This document shows, piece by piece, positions 1-8,208 of a stretch of 41,240 nucleotides of DNA. Numbering within the stretch: the stretch's first letter is position 1; every line of letters starts with the position of its first letter. The notes beneath the pieces were generated by a model that made no database searches, was not told the origin of the DNA, and was given only the letters and a program-made list of their open reading frames with translations. The DNA comes from Nocardioides lijunqiniae (lineage in GTDB: Bacteria > Actinomycetota > Actinomycetes > Propionibacteriales > Nocardioidaceae). The stretch covers positions 1 to 41,240 of the forward strand of contig NZ_JACJGM010000041.1 of assembly GCF_015024225.1 (NCBI RefSeq). The letters run 5' to 3'. The position numbers were made by a program, and so were the translations under genes.

Positions 1-1353
1 GCCGGCCAGCTCGGCGCCGTCGAGCAGCGCGCGGGCCAGCCGGGGATCGACCGCGACGCGGGCGATGGCGCGCCCGCGGTCGGTCACGGCGCCCTCCCCG
101 TCGACGGCGCCGAGGCCGGTCAGCGTCTCCCTCGCGGCGGCGAGCGCTGGGGCAGGCGGCGGGTCGAGCAGCGCCAGCCCGCTGCCCTCGGGGCTCCCCC
201 ACACCGCCAGCTCGAGCGCGAACGACGTCAGGTCGGCCGTCGCGACCTCCGGTGCGGGATGGTCCGCGAGGTGCTCGTGCTCGGCAGGCGACCAGCAGCG
301 GTAGGCCGCTCCCGGCGCCTCGCGCCCGGCGCGCCCGGCCCGCTGCGCCGCGCTCGCCCGGCTGACGCGCACGGTGACCAGCCCCGCCAGCCCCCGGCGG
401 TGGTCGGTGCGCGGCTCGCGCGACAGCCCGGCGTCGACCACGCTGCGCACCCCGGGGACGGTCAGCGACGACTCGGCGACCGCCGTGGACACGACGACCC
501 TGCGTCCCGCGCCCGCCGTGAGCGCCGAGTCCTGCTCGCGGTGGGGCAGCCGACCGTGCAGCGGCCGCACCTCGGCGTCGACGTCCGCCAGGCGGCGTAC
601 GACGCCGGCGACCTCGGCGACGCCGGGCACGAAGACCAGCACGTCGCCGGTCCGCTCGGTGAGCGCCCGGCGCGTGGTCGCGGCGACGTGGTCGAGGAAG
701 CGGGGGGTGACGCCGCGGTCGTCGAGGCGGAGCACCCCGCTGGGCAGCGGGCTCCAGAGCGTCTCGACCGGGTGCAGGGAGCCGGGCACGTCGACGACCG
801 GCGCGGGCGAGGCGCCGCCGAGGACGGCCGCCGTGCGCTCGGCCTCGACGGTGGCCGACATGGCGACCACGGTCAGGTCGTCGCGCAGGTGCTCGCGCAC
901 GTCGACGAGCAGCGCGAGCGCGAGGTCGGAGTCGAGCTGCCTCTCGTGCACCTCGTCGAGCACCACCGCCGCGACCCCCGGCAGCGCCGGGTCCCGCTGG
1001 AGCCGGCGCAGCAGGACGCCCGTGGTCACGAACTCCACGCGCGTCGCGTCGCTCGTCTGCCGGTCCCCACGCACGGAGTGGCCCGAGGTCCGGCCGACGG
1101 GCTCGCCCAGCAGGTGCGCGAGCCGGCGGGAGGCCGCGCGGGCCGCGATCCGGCGCGGCTGGGTGACGACGACGCGGCCCGGTGCGAGCGAGGCGACGGC
1201 CGGCGGCACCAGGGAGGTCTTGCCCGATCCGGGCGGCGCCTGCACGACGGCGACCCCGCTGCGCCGTACCGCGTCGAGCACGTCCGCGAGGCCTGCGGCC
1301 ACCGGGAGATCGGGCGGCCGCGCCAGCAGCCGGGCGATCGGGTCCTCGGGCAC
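1..1353 (-). CDS. hrpB: ATP-dependent helicase HrpB, N-terminal part (cut by window edge)
   Basis: DExH-box helicase of the HrpB family; the cellular role of the family is poorly defined. The 451 visible residues begin with a GTG at 1353, just after an in-frame TGA. They contain Walker A APPGSGKTS (about residues 39-47), the DEVH box (about residue 131), the MSATVEAERT motif and the helicase C motifs RVVVSTAVAESSLTVPGV and QRAGRAGR. The family is usually about 800 residues, so the C-terminal part lies outside the window. It starts 12 bases after the MOSC gene stop, so it may be read through from the steroid operon. Its ribosome-binding site is weak. Family assignment is firm; physiological role is not known. 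Confidence 0.9.
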   Translation of the reverse strand, partial: MPEDPIARLLARPPDLPVAAGLADVLDAVRRSGVAVVQAPPGSGKTSLVPPAVASLAPGRVVVTQPRRIAARAASRRLAHLLGEPVGRTSGHSVRGDRQTSDATRVEFVTTGVLLRRLQRDPALPGVAAVVLDEVHERQLDSDLALALLVDVREHLRDDLTVVAMSATVEAERTAAVLGGASPAPVVDVPGSLHPVETLWSPLPSGVLRLDDRGVTPRFLDHVAATTRRALTERTGDVLVFVPGVAEVAGVVRRLADVDAEVRPLHGRLPHREQDSALTAGAGRRVVVSTAVAESSLTVPGVRSVVDAGLSREPRTDHRRGLAGLVTVRVSRASAAQRAGRAGREAPGAAYRCWSPAEHEHLADHPAPEVATADLTSFALELAVWGSPEGSGLALLDPPPAPALAAARETLTGLGAVDGEGAVTDRGRAIARVAVDPRLARALLDGAELAG

Positions 1354-1365
1354 GGTCGCAGCCTG

Positions 1366-1827
1366 TCACGCCGACAGGTCGACCGCGTCCCCCACCGTCA
1401 CGAGCCCCGACTCCAGCACCCGGCAGATCGACCCGCCGCGGCGACGCAGCGCGACCTGCGCGTCGGGCCCGATGGTGTCGTCGAGCAGCTTGCACGGCGC
1501 CGCGACGCGCACCACCTCGAGGAGCACGTCGCCGATGCGGATCAGGCTGCCGGGGTCGCGCGGGACGACGCCGGAGGACACCGTGATGTTGCGGCGCGTC
1601 AGGCCGGGGTCGATCGGGGCGCCGAAGATCCCCTCGGCCTCGGTGAGCGCCTCCTGGCTCTGGATGCTGACCTGGCGGTGCTTGGAGCCCTCGTAGCGGT
1701 CCCCGACGATGCCGCGCGCGGCCACGATCTCCACCTGGGGCACCGACCGAGTCGGGAGCCGCCGCCCCTTCGCCACGTGCAGCGCGGCGACGACCGGCCC
1801 GGGCTGGTCGGTCGGCGCAGGGCTCAC
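1366..1827 (-). CDS. Stand-alone MOSC domain protein
   Basis: A 153-residue protein made of one MOSC domain, the fold found at the C-terminus of molybdenum cofactor sulfurases and in the YiiM/YuaD group that handles N-hydroxylated compounds or sulfur on molybdenum cofactor. Visible family features are GIVGDRYEGSKHRQVS (about 39-54), TRRNITVSSG (77-86) and the conserved cysteine C112 in VAAPCKLLD. The GTG start overlaps the Ltp2 stop as GTGA, so translation is probably coupled to the steroid operon. No molybdenum enzyme is encoded in the window, so its partner is unknown. Domain assignment is firm; the substrate is not. Confidence 0.85.
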   Translation of the reverse strand: MSPAPTDQPGPVVAALHVAKGRRLPTRSVPQVEIVAARGIVGDRYEGSKHRQVSIQSQEALTEAEGIFGAPIDPGLTRRNITVSSGVVPRDPGSLIRIGDVLLEVVRVAAPCKLLDDTIGPDAQVALRRRGGSICRVLESGLVTVGDAVDLSA

Positions 1828-2996
1828 GCCGAGAGGATAAGCCCGCTCGTCGGGACGCCGGTGCCCGCGGTGACCAGCACGTGCGGGGCCTCGACCGGGT
1901 TGACCGACGTGCCGCGGATCTGGCGCACGCCCTCGGCGATGCCGTTCATGCCGTGGATGTAGGCCTCGCCAAGCTGACCGCCGTGGGTGTTGAGCGGCAG
2001 CCGCCCGCCGACCTCGATCGCGCCGTCGGCGACGAAGCCGGGCGCCTCCCCGCGACCGCAGAAGCCGAGCTCCTCCAGCTGCATCAGGACGTACGGCGTG
2101 AAGTGGTCGTAGAGGATCGCCATCGGCATGTCGTCGGGCGTCAGCCCGGACTGGCGCCACAGCTCGCGGCCGACCACGCCCATCTCGGGGATGCCGATGT
2201 CGTCGCGGTAGTAGGACGTCATCACGAACTGGTCGGCGCCGCTGCCCTGCGCCGCCGCCGCGATCACGGCCGGCGTCTGGGCCAGGTCACGCGCGCGCTC
2301 GGCCGACACCACGACCAGGGCCACGGCGCCGTCGCTCTCCTGGCAGCAGTCGAGCAGGTGCAGCGGGTCGGCGATCATCCGCGAGGCCTGGTGGTCCTCG
2401 ATCGTGATCGGCTTGCCGAAGAAGAAGGCATCGGGGTTGGTCGCCGCGTGGCGCCGGTCGGCCACCGCGACCGCGCCGAAGTCGCGCGAGGTGGCGCCGT
2501 ACTCGTGCATGTAGCGGCGCGCCTGCATGGCCACCGTCGCCGCGGGCGTGCCGAGGCCCATCGGGTAGGTCCAGGCGTTGTCGAGCCCGTTGGTGTTGAC
2601 CTGGGTGGCGGCCGCGAGCGAGAACTGGCCGAAGCGGCTCTCCGAGCGCTCGTTGAAGCCGCGGTAGCAGACCACGACGTCCGCGACGCCGGTCGCGACC
2701 GCCATCGCCGCCTGCTGCACGGTCGCGCAGGCCGCGCCACCGCCGTAGTTGATCCGGCTGAAGAAGCGCAGCTCCGGGATGCCGAGCTCGCGGGCGACGG
2801 CGATCTCGGAGGAGGTGTCCATCGTGAACGTCGTCAGGCCGTCGACGTCCGCGGGAGTCAGCCCGCAGTCGGCCAGCGCGTGGCGCACCGCCTCGACCGA
2901 GAGCTGGAGCTCGGAGCGTCCCGACGCCTTGGAGAACTCGGTCGCGCCGATGCCGGCGATCGCGGCCGCGCCCGACAGGGATCTCGAGACGCTCAC
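1824..2996 (-). CDS. ltp2: Ltp2-type thiolase-fold aldolase of sterol side-chain degradation
   Basis: A 390-residue thiolase-superfamily protein. In the actinobacterial igr operon, Ltp2 performs the retro-aldol cleavage of 17-hydroxy-3-oxo-4-pregnene-20-carboxyl-CoA, releasing the C17-ketosteroid and propionyl-CoA. It works in complex with the DUF35 domain of ChsH2. The sequence has INYGGGAACATVQQAA (about 88-103), YDHFTPY with Y296 and Y302, and GGQLGEAYIHGMNG with Y346. Tyrosines near 294 and 344 are reported as catalytic in a characterised Ltp2 (from memory), and Y296 and Y346 fit with a shift of two. The GTG at 2996 overlaps the chsH1 stop. Context (ChsE, ChsH1 and ChsH2 homologues in Mtb order) makes this call stronger than generic acetyl-CoA acetyltransferase. 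Confidence 0.9.
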   Translation of the reverse strand: MSVSRSLSGAAAIAGIGATEFSKASGRSELQLSVEAVRHALADCGLTPADVDGLTTFTMDTSSEIAVARELGIPELRFFSRINYGGGAACATVQQAAMAVATGVADVVVCYRGFNERSESRFGQFSLAAATQVNTNGLDNAWTYPMGLGTPAATVAMQARRYMHEYGATSRDFGAVAVADRRHAATNPDAFFFGKPITIEDHQASRMIADPLHLLDCCQESDGAVALVVVSAERARDLAQTPAVIAAAAQGSGADQFVMTSYYRDDIGIPEMGVVGRELWRQSGLTPDDMPMAILYDHFTPYVLMQLEELGFCGRGEAPGFVADGAIEVGGRLPLNTHGGQLGEAYIHGMNGIAEGVRQIRGTSVNPVEAPHVLVTAGTGVPTSGLILSA

Positions 2997-3403
2997 TCCG
3001 TTCGCTCCTCGATCACCGGGGCCGACACCCGCACGGTGCCGGTGACGTGGTCGCCCAGCGACACCGAGCCGACGACCGCGATGGTCGCGACGCCGTCCTG
3101 CACCGACTCCACGGTGCCGCGGAAGGTCAGCGTGTCGTAGGGATGGGCGGGGGCGCCGAGACGGATCGCGATCCCCTTCAGCTCGGCGTCGTGGCCGAGC
3201 CAGTCGACGACGTAGCGCTCCACCAGGCCGTTGCTGGTCAGGATGTTGAGGAAGATGTCCTTTGACCCCGCCGCCTGGGCGACGTCGCGGTCGTGGTGGA
3301 CGTCCTGCCAGTCGCGGGTGGCGATCGCGGTGCTCACGATCGTCGTCGGCGTCATCGGCAGGCTCCACTCGGGCAGCTGCTCGCCGGGTGTCAGGGTCCT
3401 CAT
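2993..3403 (-). CDS. chsH1: ChsH1-like MaoC hot-dog enoyl-CoA hydratase subunit
   Basis: A 136-residue MaoC-type hot-dog protein. ChsH1 and ChsH2 form the heteromeric hydratase that adds water to the C17-C20 double bond of the steroid C3 side chain. The active-site region is RDWQDVHHDRD (30-40), which supplies the hydratase Asp/His pair (H36 or H37, with D31 or D38). SKDIFLNILTSNGLVERYV follows, as in Mycobacterium ChsH1. The ATG at 3403 overlaps the DUF35 stop as ATGA, and its own stop overlaps the Ltp2 start. The single hot-dog length matches the family. Confident because of the whole operon context. Confidence 0.88.
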   Translation of the reverse strand: MRTLTPGEQLPEWSLPMTPTTIVSTAIATRDWQDVHHDRDVAQAAGSKDIFLNILTSNGLVERYVVDWLGHDAELKGIAIRLGAPAHPYDTLTFRGTVESVQDGVATIAVVGSVSLGDHVTGTVRVSAPVIEERTE

Positions 3404-3804
3404 GCCTTCCTCCACACGGGCAGCGTCAACTGGTCGTCGACGCGGTTGAAGTCGACGCGCAGGCGCATCCCGATCTCGATCTCGGCGTCCCCCGTTTCGT
3501 CCGACAGAGCGTCCGTCACCTCGCCGACCATCCGCACGCCCTCGTCCAGGTCGATGAGCGCCAGCACGATCGGCAGCTCCTTGCCCGGGACCGGGGGGTG
3601 GCGGTGGACGACGTAGGAGAAGACGGTGCCGGTGCCGGCCGCGACGACGTGGCCGCGGTCGAAGGCGCCGCACTCGGGGCAGGACGGGCCGGGCGGGAAG
3701 CGCAGGACCCCGCAGGCGTTGCAGGTCTGGATGCGGAGCTCGCGCTCGGCGGTGCCGTCCCAGAAGAACTGCGAGTCGCGGCCGACCATGGGGCGCACGG
3801 TCAT
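3400..3804 (-). CDS. chsH2: DUF35 zinc-ribbon/OB-fold protein, equivalent to the C-terminal half of ChsH2
   Basis: A 134-residue DUF35 protein with an N-terminal rubredoxin-like zinc ribbon (C28-x2-C31-x10-C42-x2-C45) followed by an OB fold. In Mycobacterium tuberculosis this domain is the C-terminal half of ChsH2 and is the part that binds and activates the Ltp2 aldolase. Here it is a separate reading frame whose ATG overlaps the preceding hot-dog gene stop (ATGA). It probably bridges the hydratase and the aldolase as a free subunit. The symbol is used for both ChsH2 halves. Function is inferred from family and position. Confidence 0.87.
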   Translation of the reverse strand: MTVRPMVGRDSQFFWDGTAERELRIQTCNACGVLRFPPGPSCPECGAFDRGHVVAAGTGTVFSYVVHRHPPVPGKELPIVLALIDLDEGVRMVGEVTDALSDETGDAEIEIGMRLRVDFNRVDDQLTLPVWRKA

Positions 3805-4310
3805 GGCGTCTCCTTCGGGACGAACTTCAGGACCCGGAAGAGCATGGTCGCCACGGCCTCGCGGCGCCCGTCGGGGTGGTCGACGTACCAGGTGTTGCGC
3901 GAGGTCACGAAGTAGCCCTCGCCCATGGCGGTGCGCTTGGGGCCGACCACCGAGTCGAGTGCGCTGGTGACCCTCAGCTCCTCGCCGACCCGTAGGTAGC
4001 GCTCGTAGCTCTGCTCGCAGTTGGTGCCCAGCACGGCGGTGTAGCCGGCCTCGGTCAGGAACTCCGTCATCCGGCTGAGCGGGTCCTCGGGCGGTCGCTT
4101 GCGCCCCAGCCCCGGCATCGTCCAGACCTGCGCCATCGACGGCGGGGCCTCACCGGTGCGGAAGCGGTCGTTGTCGTAGCCCATCGCGTCCAGCCAGGCG
4201 CCGATCGTCGGCTGGTTGACGGGGTACGGCGCCCGCGACTCCGACGCCTCGCCGAGGGCCTGGATGCGCTCGGCCTCGGCCATGATCTCGTCGTGGGACG
4301 CTCCCGTCAT
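3801..4310 (-). CDS. chsH2: MaoC-like hydratase, equivalent to the N-terminal half of ChsH2
   Basis: A 169-residue hot-dog protein of the FAS1-like dehydratase/MaoC N-terminal type. It resembles the N-terminal domain of ChsH2, the non-catalytic or substrate-binding partner of ChsH1. Recognisable segments are PYPVNQPTIGAWLDAMGYDN (about 24-43), PPSMAQVWTMPG and NCEQSYERYLRVGEEL. The protein stops where Mtb ChsH2 continues into its DUF35 domain; that domain follows immediately in another frame with a 4-base overlap. Its ATG at 4310 overlaps the dehydrogenase stop (ATGA), so subunit stoichiometry could be held by translational coupling. Confidence 0.85.
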   Translation of the reverse strand: MTGASHDEIMAEAERIQALGEASESRAPYPVNQPTIGAWLDAMGYDNDRFRTGEAPPSMAQVWTMPGLGRKRPPEDPLSRMTEFLTEAGYTAVLGTNCEQSYERYLRVGEELRVTSALDSVVGPKRTAMGEGYFVTSRNTWYVDHPDGRREAVATMLFRVLKFVPKETP

Positions 4311-6487
4311 CGGGGCACCCGCGGCAGCCCGAGGCCGAACATCGCGATCAGCTCGCGCTGCACCTCCTGCACGCCGCCGCCGAAGGTCAGCACCAGGTTG
4401 CGCTTGGCCTGGCCGTCCAGGTAGTCGAGCAGGTGCTTGGTCTCCTCCTCGGCCGGGTCGCCGTAGCGGTGCACGATGCCGGCCAGGTCGGCCGCGAGGT
4501 GCTGCACCTGGTCGGCGGCGAAGACCTTGGACGAGGAGGCGTCGCCGACCGAGATCTCCCCGGCCTCCCCGGCGCGGGCGACCTCCCAGTTGAGCAGCTC
4601 GTTGACGCGGAACACCGCGGTGACGCGGCCCATGACGTCGCGCACGTCGGGCCGGTCGATGACGCCGGCCTTGGTGGCCCAGTCGACGATCCGGTCGCGC
4701 AGGCCCTCGATGCGGCCGGCGGGGCCGAGCATGACGCGCTCGTGGTTGAGCTGGGTGGTGATCAGCTTCCAGCCCTGGTTCTCCTCCCCGACGAGCATGT
4801 CCACCGGGACGCGGACGTTGTTGTAGTAGGTCGCGTTGACGTGGTGGGAGCCGTCGGCGGTGATGATCGGCGTGAACGAGTAGCCGGGGTCCTTCGTGTC
4901 CACGATGAGGATCGAGATGCCCCGGTGCTTGGGGGCGTCGGTGTCCGTGCGGACCGCCAGCCAGACGTAGTCGGCCTGGTGGCCGCCGGTGGTCCACATC
5001 TTCTGCCCGTTGACGATGAAGTGGTCGCCGTCCCGCTTCGCCGTCGTGCGTAGCGACGCCAGGTCGGTGCCGGCGTCGGGCTCGCTGTAGCCGATCGCGA
5101 AGTGCACGTCGCCCTTGAGGATCCGCTCGAGGAACAGCTCCTTCTGCCTCTCCGTCCCGTAGCGGATCAGGGTCGGGCCGACCGTCTGCAGCGTCACCGC
5201 CGGCAGGTGCACGTCGGCGTGCTGCGCCTCGTTGGCGAAGATCGTCTGCTCGACCTCGCCCAGCCCGTGACCGCCGTACTCCTTGGGCCAGCCGACGCCC
5301 ATCCAACCGTCGGCACCCATCTGCTTGACCACGCGCTGGTAGGTCGGGCCGTGCCGGTCCTTGCCCATGTCGAGGTGCTGGTCGTGCGAGGCCAGGTTGG
5401 TGAAGTAGGCGCGCAGCTCGGCCTTGAGCGCGCGCTGCTCGGCGGTGAGCTCGAGGTTCTTGGTCGTCGGGTCCTCGAGCGGCACGTCGGACGGCAGGGC
5501 ACCGAGGGTGGCCACGATGTCGGTGACCCACGAGAAGTAGTGGTGCAGGGGGTAGGTCTCGTCGACGCCCATGCCGCCGTGCAGGTGGTGGCAGGTGCGC
5601 AGCGCGGGAGGAGCCTCGGCGCAGACCCAGTAGGCCGCCACCGCGAGGTCGTCGGTCACGTCGAGGCCCTCCCGCACCCGCCAGGCAGCGTTGTCGGCGG
5701 CGAGGTCGAGGGTGCGGGAGGCGATGTAGACGTCGGCGATCTGCATGGCCACGGCCTGGAACTCCGCCAGGCTCCGCCCGAACTGGGTGCGTCCCTTGAT
5801 GTAGCCGGCGGTCAGGTCGCGGGCCCCGGCGACCAGCCCGGCGGCCGTGATCGCCAGTCCGGCCACGGCGTGCTCGGTCAGGACCCGCGCGGCGTCGGGG
5901 CCGAGCAGCTCGCCGGCGGCGCCGTCCAGGACGACCGTGTGGGTGGCGCGGCGCGCCGACGAGCCGGACTCCAGCAGCGTGACGCCGGGCTCGGACGGGT
6001 CGACCAGGGCGACGACGACCTCGTCGCCGTCGAGGGCGGTCACGAGCAGTCGCGCCGCGTCCGCGGCGTAGGTGACGCCGATCTTGCGGCCGGTGACCCG
6101 GCCGTCGGCGTACGTCGTGGCGGGGCGGTCCAGGACGCCGACGCCGACCTCGCGCAGGGCGGGCGTGAGGATCACCTCGCCCGTCGCGACACCGGCCAGC
6201 AGCGCCTGCTGCGCCTCCGAGCCGGTCGCGGCGATGGTGAGGGTGCCGCAGCAGAGGGTCTCCCACACCGGCAGGTGCACCGCCCGGGCACCGGTCTCGC
6301 GCAGGAGCACGCCGACCTCGGCCAGGCCGAGACCCTCGCCGCCGTGGGCCTCCGGCACCGCGAGGCCGAGCATCCCGGCGGCCGCCAGCGCCGCCCAGTC
6401 GGCGTCGCGCTCGAGGGCCTGCTCGATGACCGAGCGCACCGCCGCGACGGACTCCTGGTCCGCCGGGGTGAAACCGTCCGCACCCAC
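4307..6487 (-). CDS. Fused ChsE1-ChsE2 acyl-CoA dehydrogenase for the steroid C3 side chain
   Basis: A 726-residue protein with two acyl-CoA dehydrogenase domains. Residues 1 to about 330 resemble FadE28 (ChsE1), with RTQFGRSLAEFQAVAMQIAD and HLHGGMGVDETYPLH. Residues about 345-726 resemble FadE29 (ChsE2) from LELTAEQRALKAELRAY through GYSEPDAGTDLASLRTTAKR to the end LGLPRVPR. In Mycobacterium these are two genes of about 340 and 390 residues forming an alpha2beta2 enzyme that desaturates 3-oxo-4-pregnene-20-carboxyl-CoA. Here the order is kept and the chains are joined by a short linker near VPLEDPTTK. The GTG start at 6487 has AGGAG six bases upstream. A longer in-frame extension to 6646 is rejected because it crosses the KstR site. 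Confidence 0.88.
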   Translation of the reverse strand: MGADGFTPADQESVAAVRSVIEQALERDADWAALAAAGMLGLAVPEAHGGEGLGLAEVGVLLRETGARAVHLPVWETLCCGTLTIAATGSEAQQALLAGVATGEVILTPALREVGVGVLDRPATTYADGRVTGRKIGVTYAADAARLLVTALDGDEVVVALVDPSEPGVTLLESGSSARRATHTVVLDGAAGELLGPDAARVLTEHAVAGLAITAAGLVAGARDLTAGYIKGRTQFGRSLAEFQAVAMQIADVYIASRTLDLAADNAAWRVREGLDVTDDLAVAAYWVCAEAPPALRTCHHLHGGMGVDETYPLHHYFSWVTDIVATLGALPSDVPLEDPTTKNLELTAEQRALKAELRAYFTNLASHDQHLDMGKDRHGPTYQRVVKQMGADGWMGVGWPKEYGGHGLGEVEQTIFANEAQHADVHLPAVTLQTVGPTLIRYGTERQKELFLERILKGDVHFAIGYSEPDAGTDLASLRTTAKRDGDHFIVNGQKMWTTGGHQADYVWLAVRTDTDAPKHRGISILIVDTKDPGYSFTPIITADGSHHVNATYYNNVRVPVDMLVGEENQGWKLITTQLNHERVMLGPAGRIEGLRDRIVDWATKAGVIDRPDVRDVMGRVTAVFRVNELLNWEVARAGEAGEISVGDASSSKVFAADQVQHLAADLAGIVHRYGDPAEEETKHLLDYLDGQAKRNLVLTFGGGVQEVQRELIAMFGLGLPRVPR

Positions 6488-6562
6488 GTGGTTCTCCTGC
6501 CGTGTCGGGATCGCGAGGATCGGGTCGGCGGGCCGCTCTCGGGGCCGCCGCCTCCGCGAAAC

Positions 6563-6576
6563 TGTAACCTGTTCTA
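6563..6576. promoter_or_regulatory. KstR operator between the igr-like operon and an alpha/beta hydrolase gene
   Basis: TGTAACCTGTTCTA matches the published KstR consensus TnnAACnnGTTnnA at every fixed position. KstR is the TetR-family repressor of cholesterol catabolism, relieved by steroid-CoA intermediates. On the minus strand a TACAGT -10 candidate (6566-6561) lies in the site, about 75 bases from the dehydrogenase GTG. On the plus strand TAGTCT (6575-6580) overlaps its edge. Both promoters would be blocked by bound repressor. Confidence 0.85.
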
Positions 6577-6636
6577 GTCTAGGTGGCCACGGTCGACGCG
6601 GCAGAGGCTCGACCGCGACGGAGGGACGGGGCAGGG

Positions 6637-7545
6637 GTGTTCTCACCGCGCGAGGTGCTGCGCAACCGGGTCTACATGCCGTGGGCGCGGATCCCCCCGG
6701 GTCGGCTGGTCGAGCTGCCCGGGCGCGGCGGGTCGACGTACGTCACCGACACCCCGGGCCCCACTCCCGAGTCCCCCACGCTGGTGCTGCTGCACGCGCT
6801 CGGCTGCACCGGCCTGCTCACGTGGTACCCCTCGATCGGCCCGCTGTCGCGGCGCTTTCGGGTGGTCACCATGGACCAGCGCTGGCACGGCCAGGGCATC
6901 CGCAGCGACGAGTTCTCGCTGCGCGACTGCGCGGACGACGTCGCGGCGCTCATCGACGCGCTCGAGCTCGAGGACGTCGTCGTCGGCGGCTACTCGATGG
7001 GCTCGATCGTCGCCCAGCGGGTGTGGCGCCAGCACCCCGACCGGATCCAGGGGCTGGTGCTCTGCGCCACCACCGACCGCTTCCGGCTCAACCCCGCCGA
7101 GCAAGTCTTCTTCGCCGGCATGGGGGCCTCCATGGTGGGGACCCGGGGCATCTCGCGCTCGCGCACCGCGCTCACCGCGGCGCGGGCCGCTGCCCGCGCC
7201 CTGGACATGGCGCCCTCCGACATCCACGAGTGGGCGATCCGGGAGTTCCGCAGCACCAGCCCGTGGGCCGTGGGCCAGGCCCTCGCCGCCCTCGGACGCC
7301 ACCACTCGCGTCCCTGGCTGAGCCGCATCGACGTGCCCACCGCGGTCGTGGTCGGCACCCGCGACCGCGTCATCCCCCCGCGCCGCCAGATCGGCCTGGC
7401 CCGGGCCATCCCCGGCGCCACCGTCCACGAGGTCGACGGCGGCCACGCGATGTGCGTCCTGGAGGCGGAGAGCTTCGTCCCGGTCGTCGTCGAGGCGGCC
7501 AACACCGTCGACGCCCGGCGCCGTGACTCCGCGCGGTGCCGGTGA
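6637..7545 (+). CDS. Alpha/beta hydrolase, probably KstR-regulated
   Basis: A 302-residue alpha/beta-hydrolase of the epoxide hydrolase/haloperoxidase-like superfamily, predicted cytoplasmic. From the GTG at 6637 the triad is S120 in the nucleophile elbow GGYSMGS, D243 in GTRDRVIPP and H270 in DGGHAM; the oxyanion strand is LLHALG. GGAGGGACGGGG lies upstream of this start. An in-frame GTG at 6583 would add 18 residues, but it sits only seven bases after the operator and ahead of the likely transcription start. Shared control with the side-chain operon suggests an ester, thioester or lactone of steroid breakdown as substrate; this is inference. Repeats follow its stop. Confidence 0.82.
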   Translation: MFSPREVLRNRVYMPWARIPPGRLVELPGRGGSTYVTDTPGPTPESPTLVLLHALGCTGLLTWYPSIGPLSRRFRVVTMDQRWHGQGIRSDEFSLRDCADDVAALIDALELEDVVVGGYSMGSIVAQRVWRQHPDRIQGLVLCATTDRFRLNPAEQVFFAGMGASMVGTRGISRSRTALTAARAAARALDMAPSDIHEWAIREFRSTSPWAVGQALAALGRHHSRPWLSRIDVPTAVVVGTRDRVIPPRRQIGLARAIPGATVHEVDGGHAMCVLEAESFVPVVVEAANTVDARRRDSARCR

Positions 7546-7566
7546 GCCGAGCGCCGACCCCGACCC

Positions 7567-8208
7567 GGTGGTTGAGGTGCGAGCGCAGCGAGCCTCGAAA
7601 CCACGTCTCCGGTGGTCGAGCAGCGAGGAGCGTCAGCGACGAGCGTCCGTCGAGACCCCTGCACCTCTGGCTGTCTCCTCGGGGCCGGACTGGGGTGCCG
7701 CGCGCGTAGCCGGTCGCGTCTCCGCCTCAAGGAGCTTCGCCCGCTTCGCGGCGGCCTGCGGCCGTCCTTGACCCGGAGCCTCTCGCGACCGGCTTGACGG
7801 CGCACGGGGCGACACGGGCTTCGCCCGCGCCGCCCGCGCAATGCGCGGCACCCCTGGTGGGGCTGGTGTGACTGGTGGTGCGTCTACCTGCACTCAGCGT
7901 CGGCAGTTGGGCGCTGCGCCGGCCAAGCCAAGCGCGGCGAGGCCGGGGTCAGGCGCGAACTGCCGACGTGGATGACCGATAGGCGGGGCCCGCGCTGTTT
8001 GCGGGCGGCGCGGCGAAGCCGCCGCCGCCCGTGCGCCGCCCCAGCAGCCCGGGAGAGGCTCGGAGTCAAGGACGGCCGGAGGCCGCCGCGAAGCGGGCGC
8101 CGAAGGCGATCCTTGACGCCGAGACGCGGGCTGCTAGCGCGCGGGCCGACACCAGCCCCGCATCGACGGTGTGGTTTCGAGGCTCGCTGCGCTCGCACCT
8201 CAACCACC
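7567..8208. repeat. Composite palindromic repeat element, copy A
   Basis: About 640 bp filling the convergent gap between two genes. It begins with a short hairpin repeat (7567-7604) and a 47-bp partner (7611-7657). It ends with the same hairpin repeat inverted (8171-8208). Inside, 7727-7772 and 8065-8117 are inverted copies of each other, and around the centre CGTCGGCAGTT (7898-7908) pairs with AACTGCCGACG (7958-7968). The same element recurs at 17161-17815. No convincing coding capacity; a non-autonomous mobile or structural element is possible. Open frames through it are repeat-derived. Confidence 0.85.

Noticed and set aside
259..1962. Long plus-strand open frame opposite hrpB and MOSC
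   Set aside because: Its translation is low-complexity Arg/Ala/Gly, while the minus strand encodes conserved helicase and MOSC motifs. It is a high-GC shadow frame.
6583..6636. Upstream GTG start for the alpha/beta hydrolase
   Set aside because: It lies seven bases from the operator and before the expected transcription start of the TAGTCT -10. The GTG at 6637 has a GGAGGGA ribosome-binding site.
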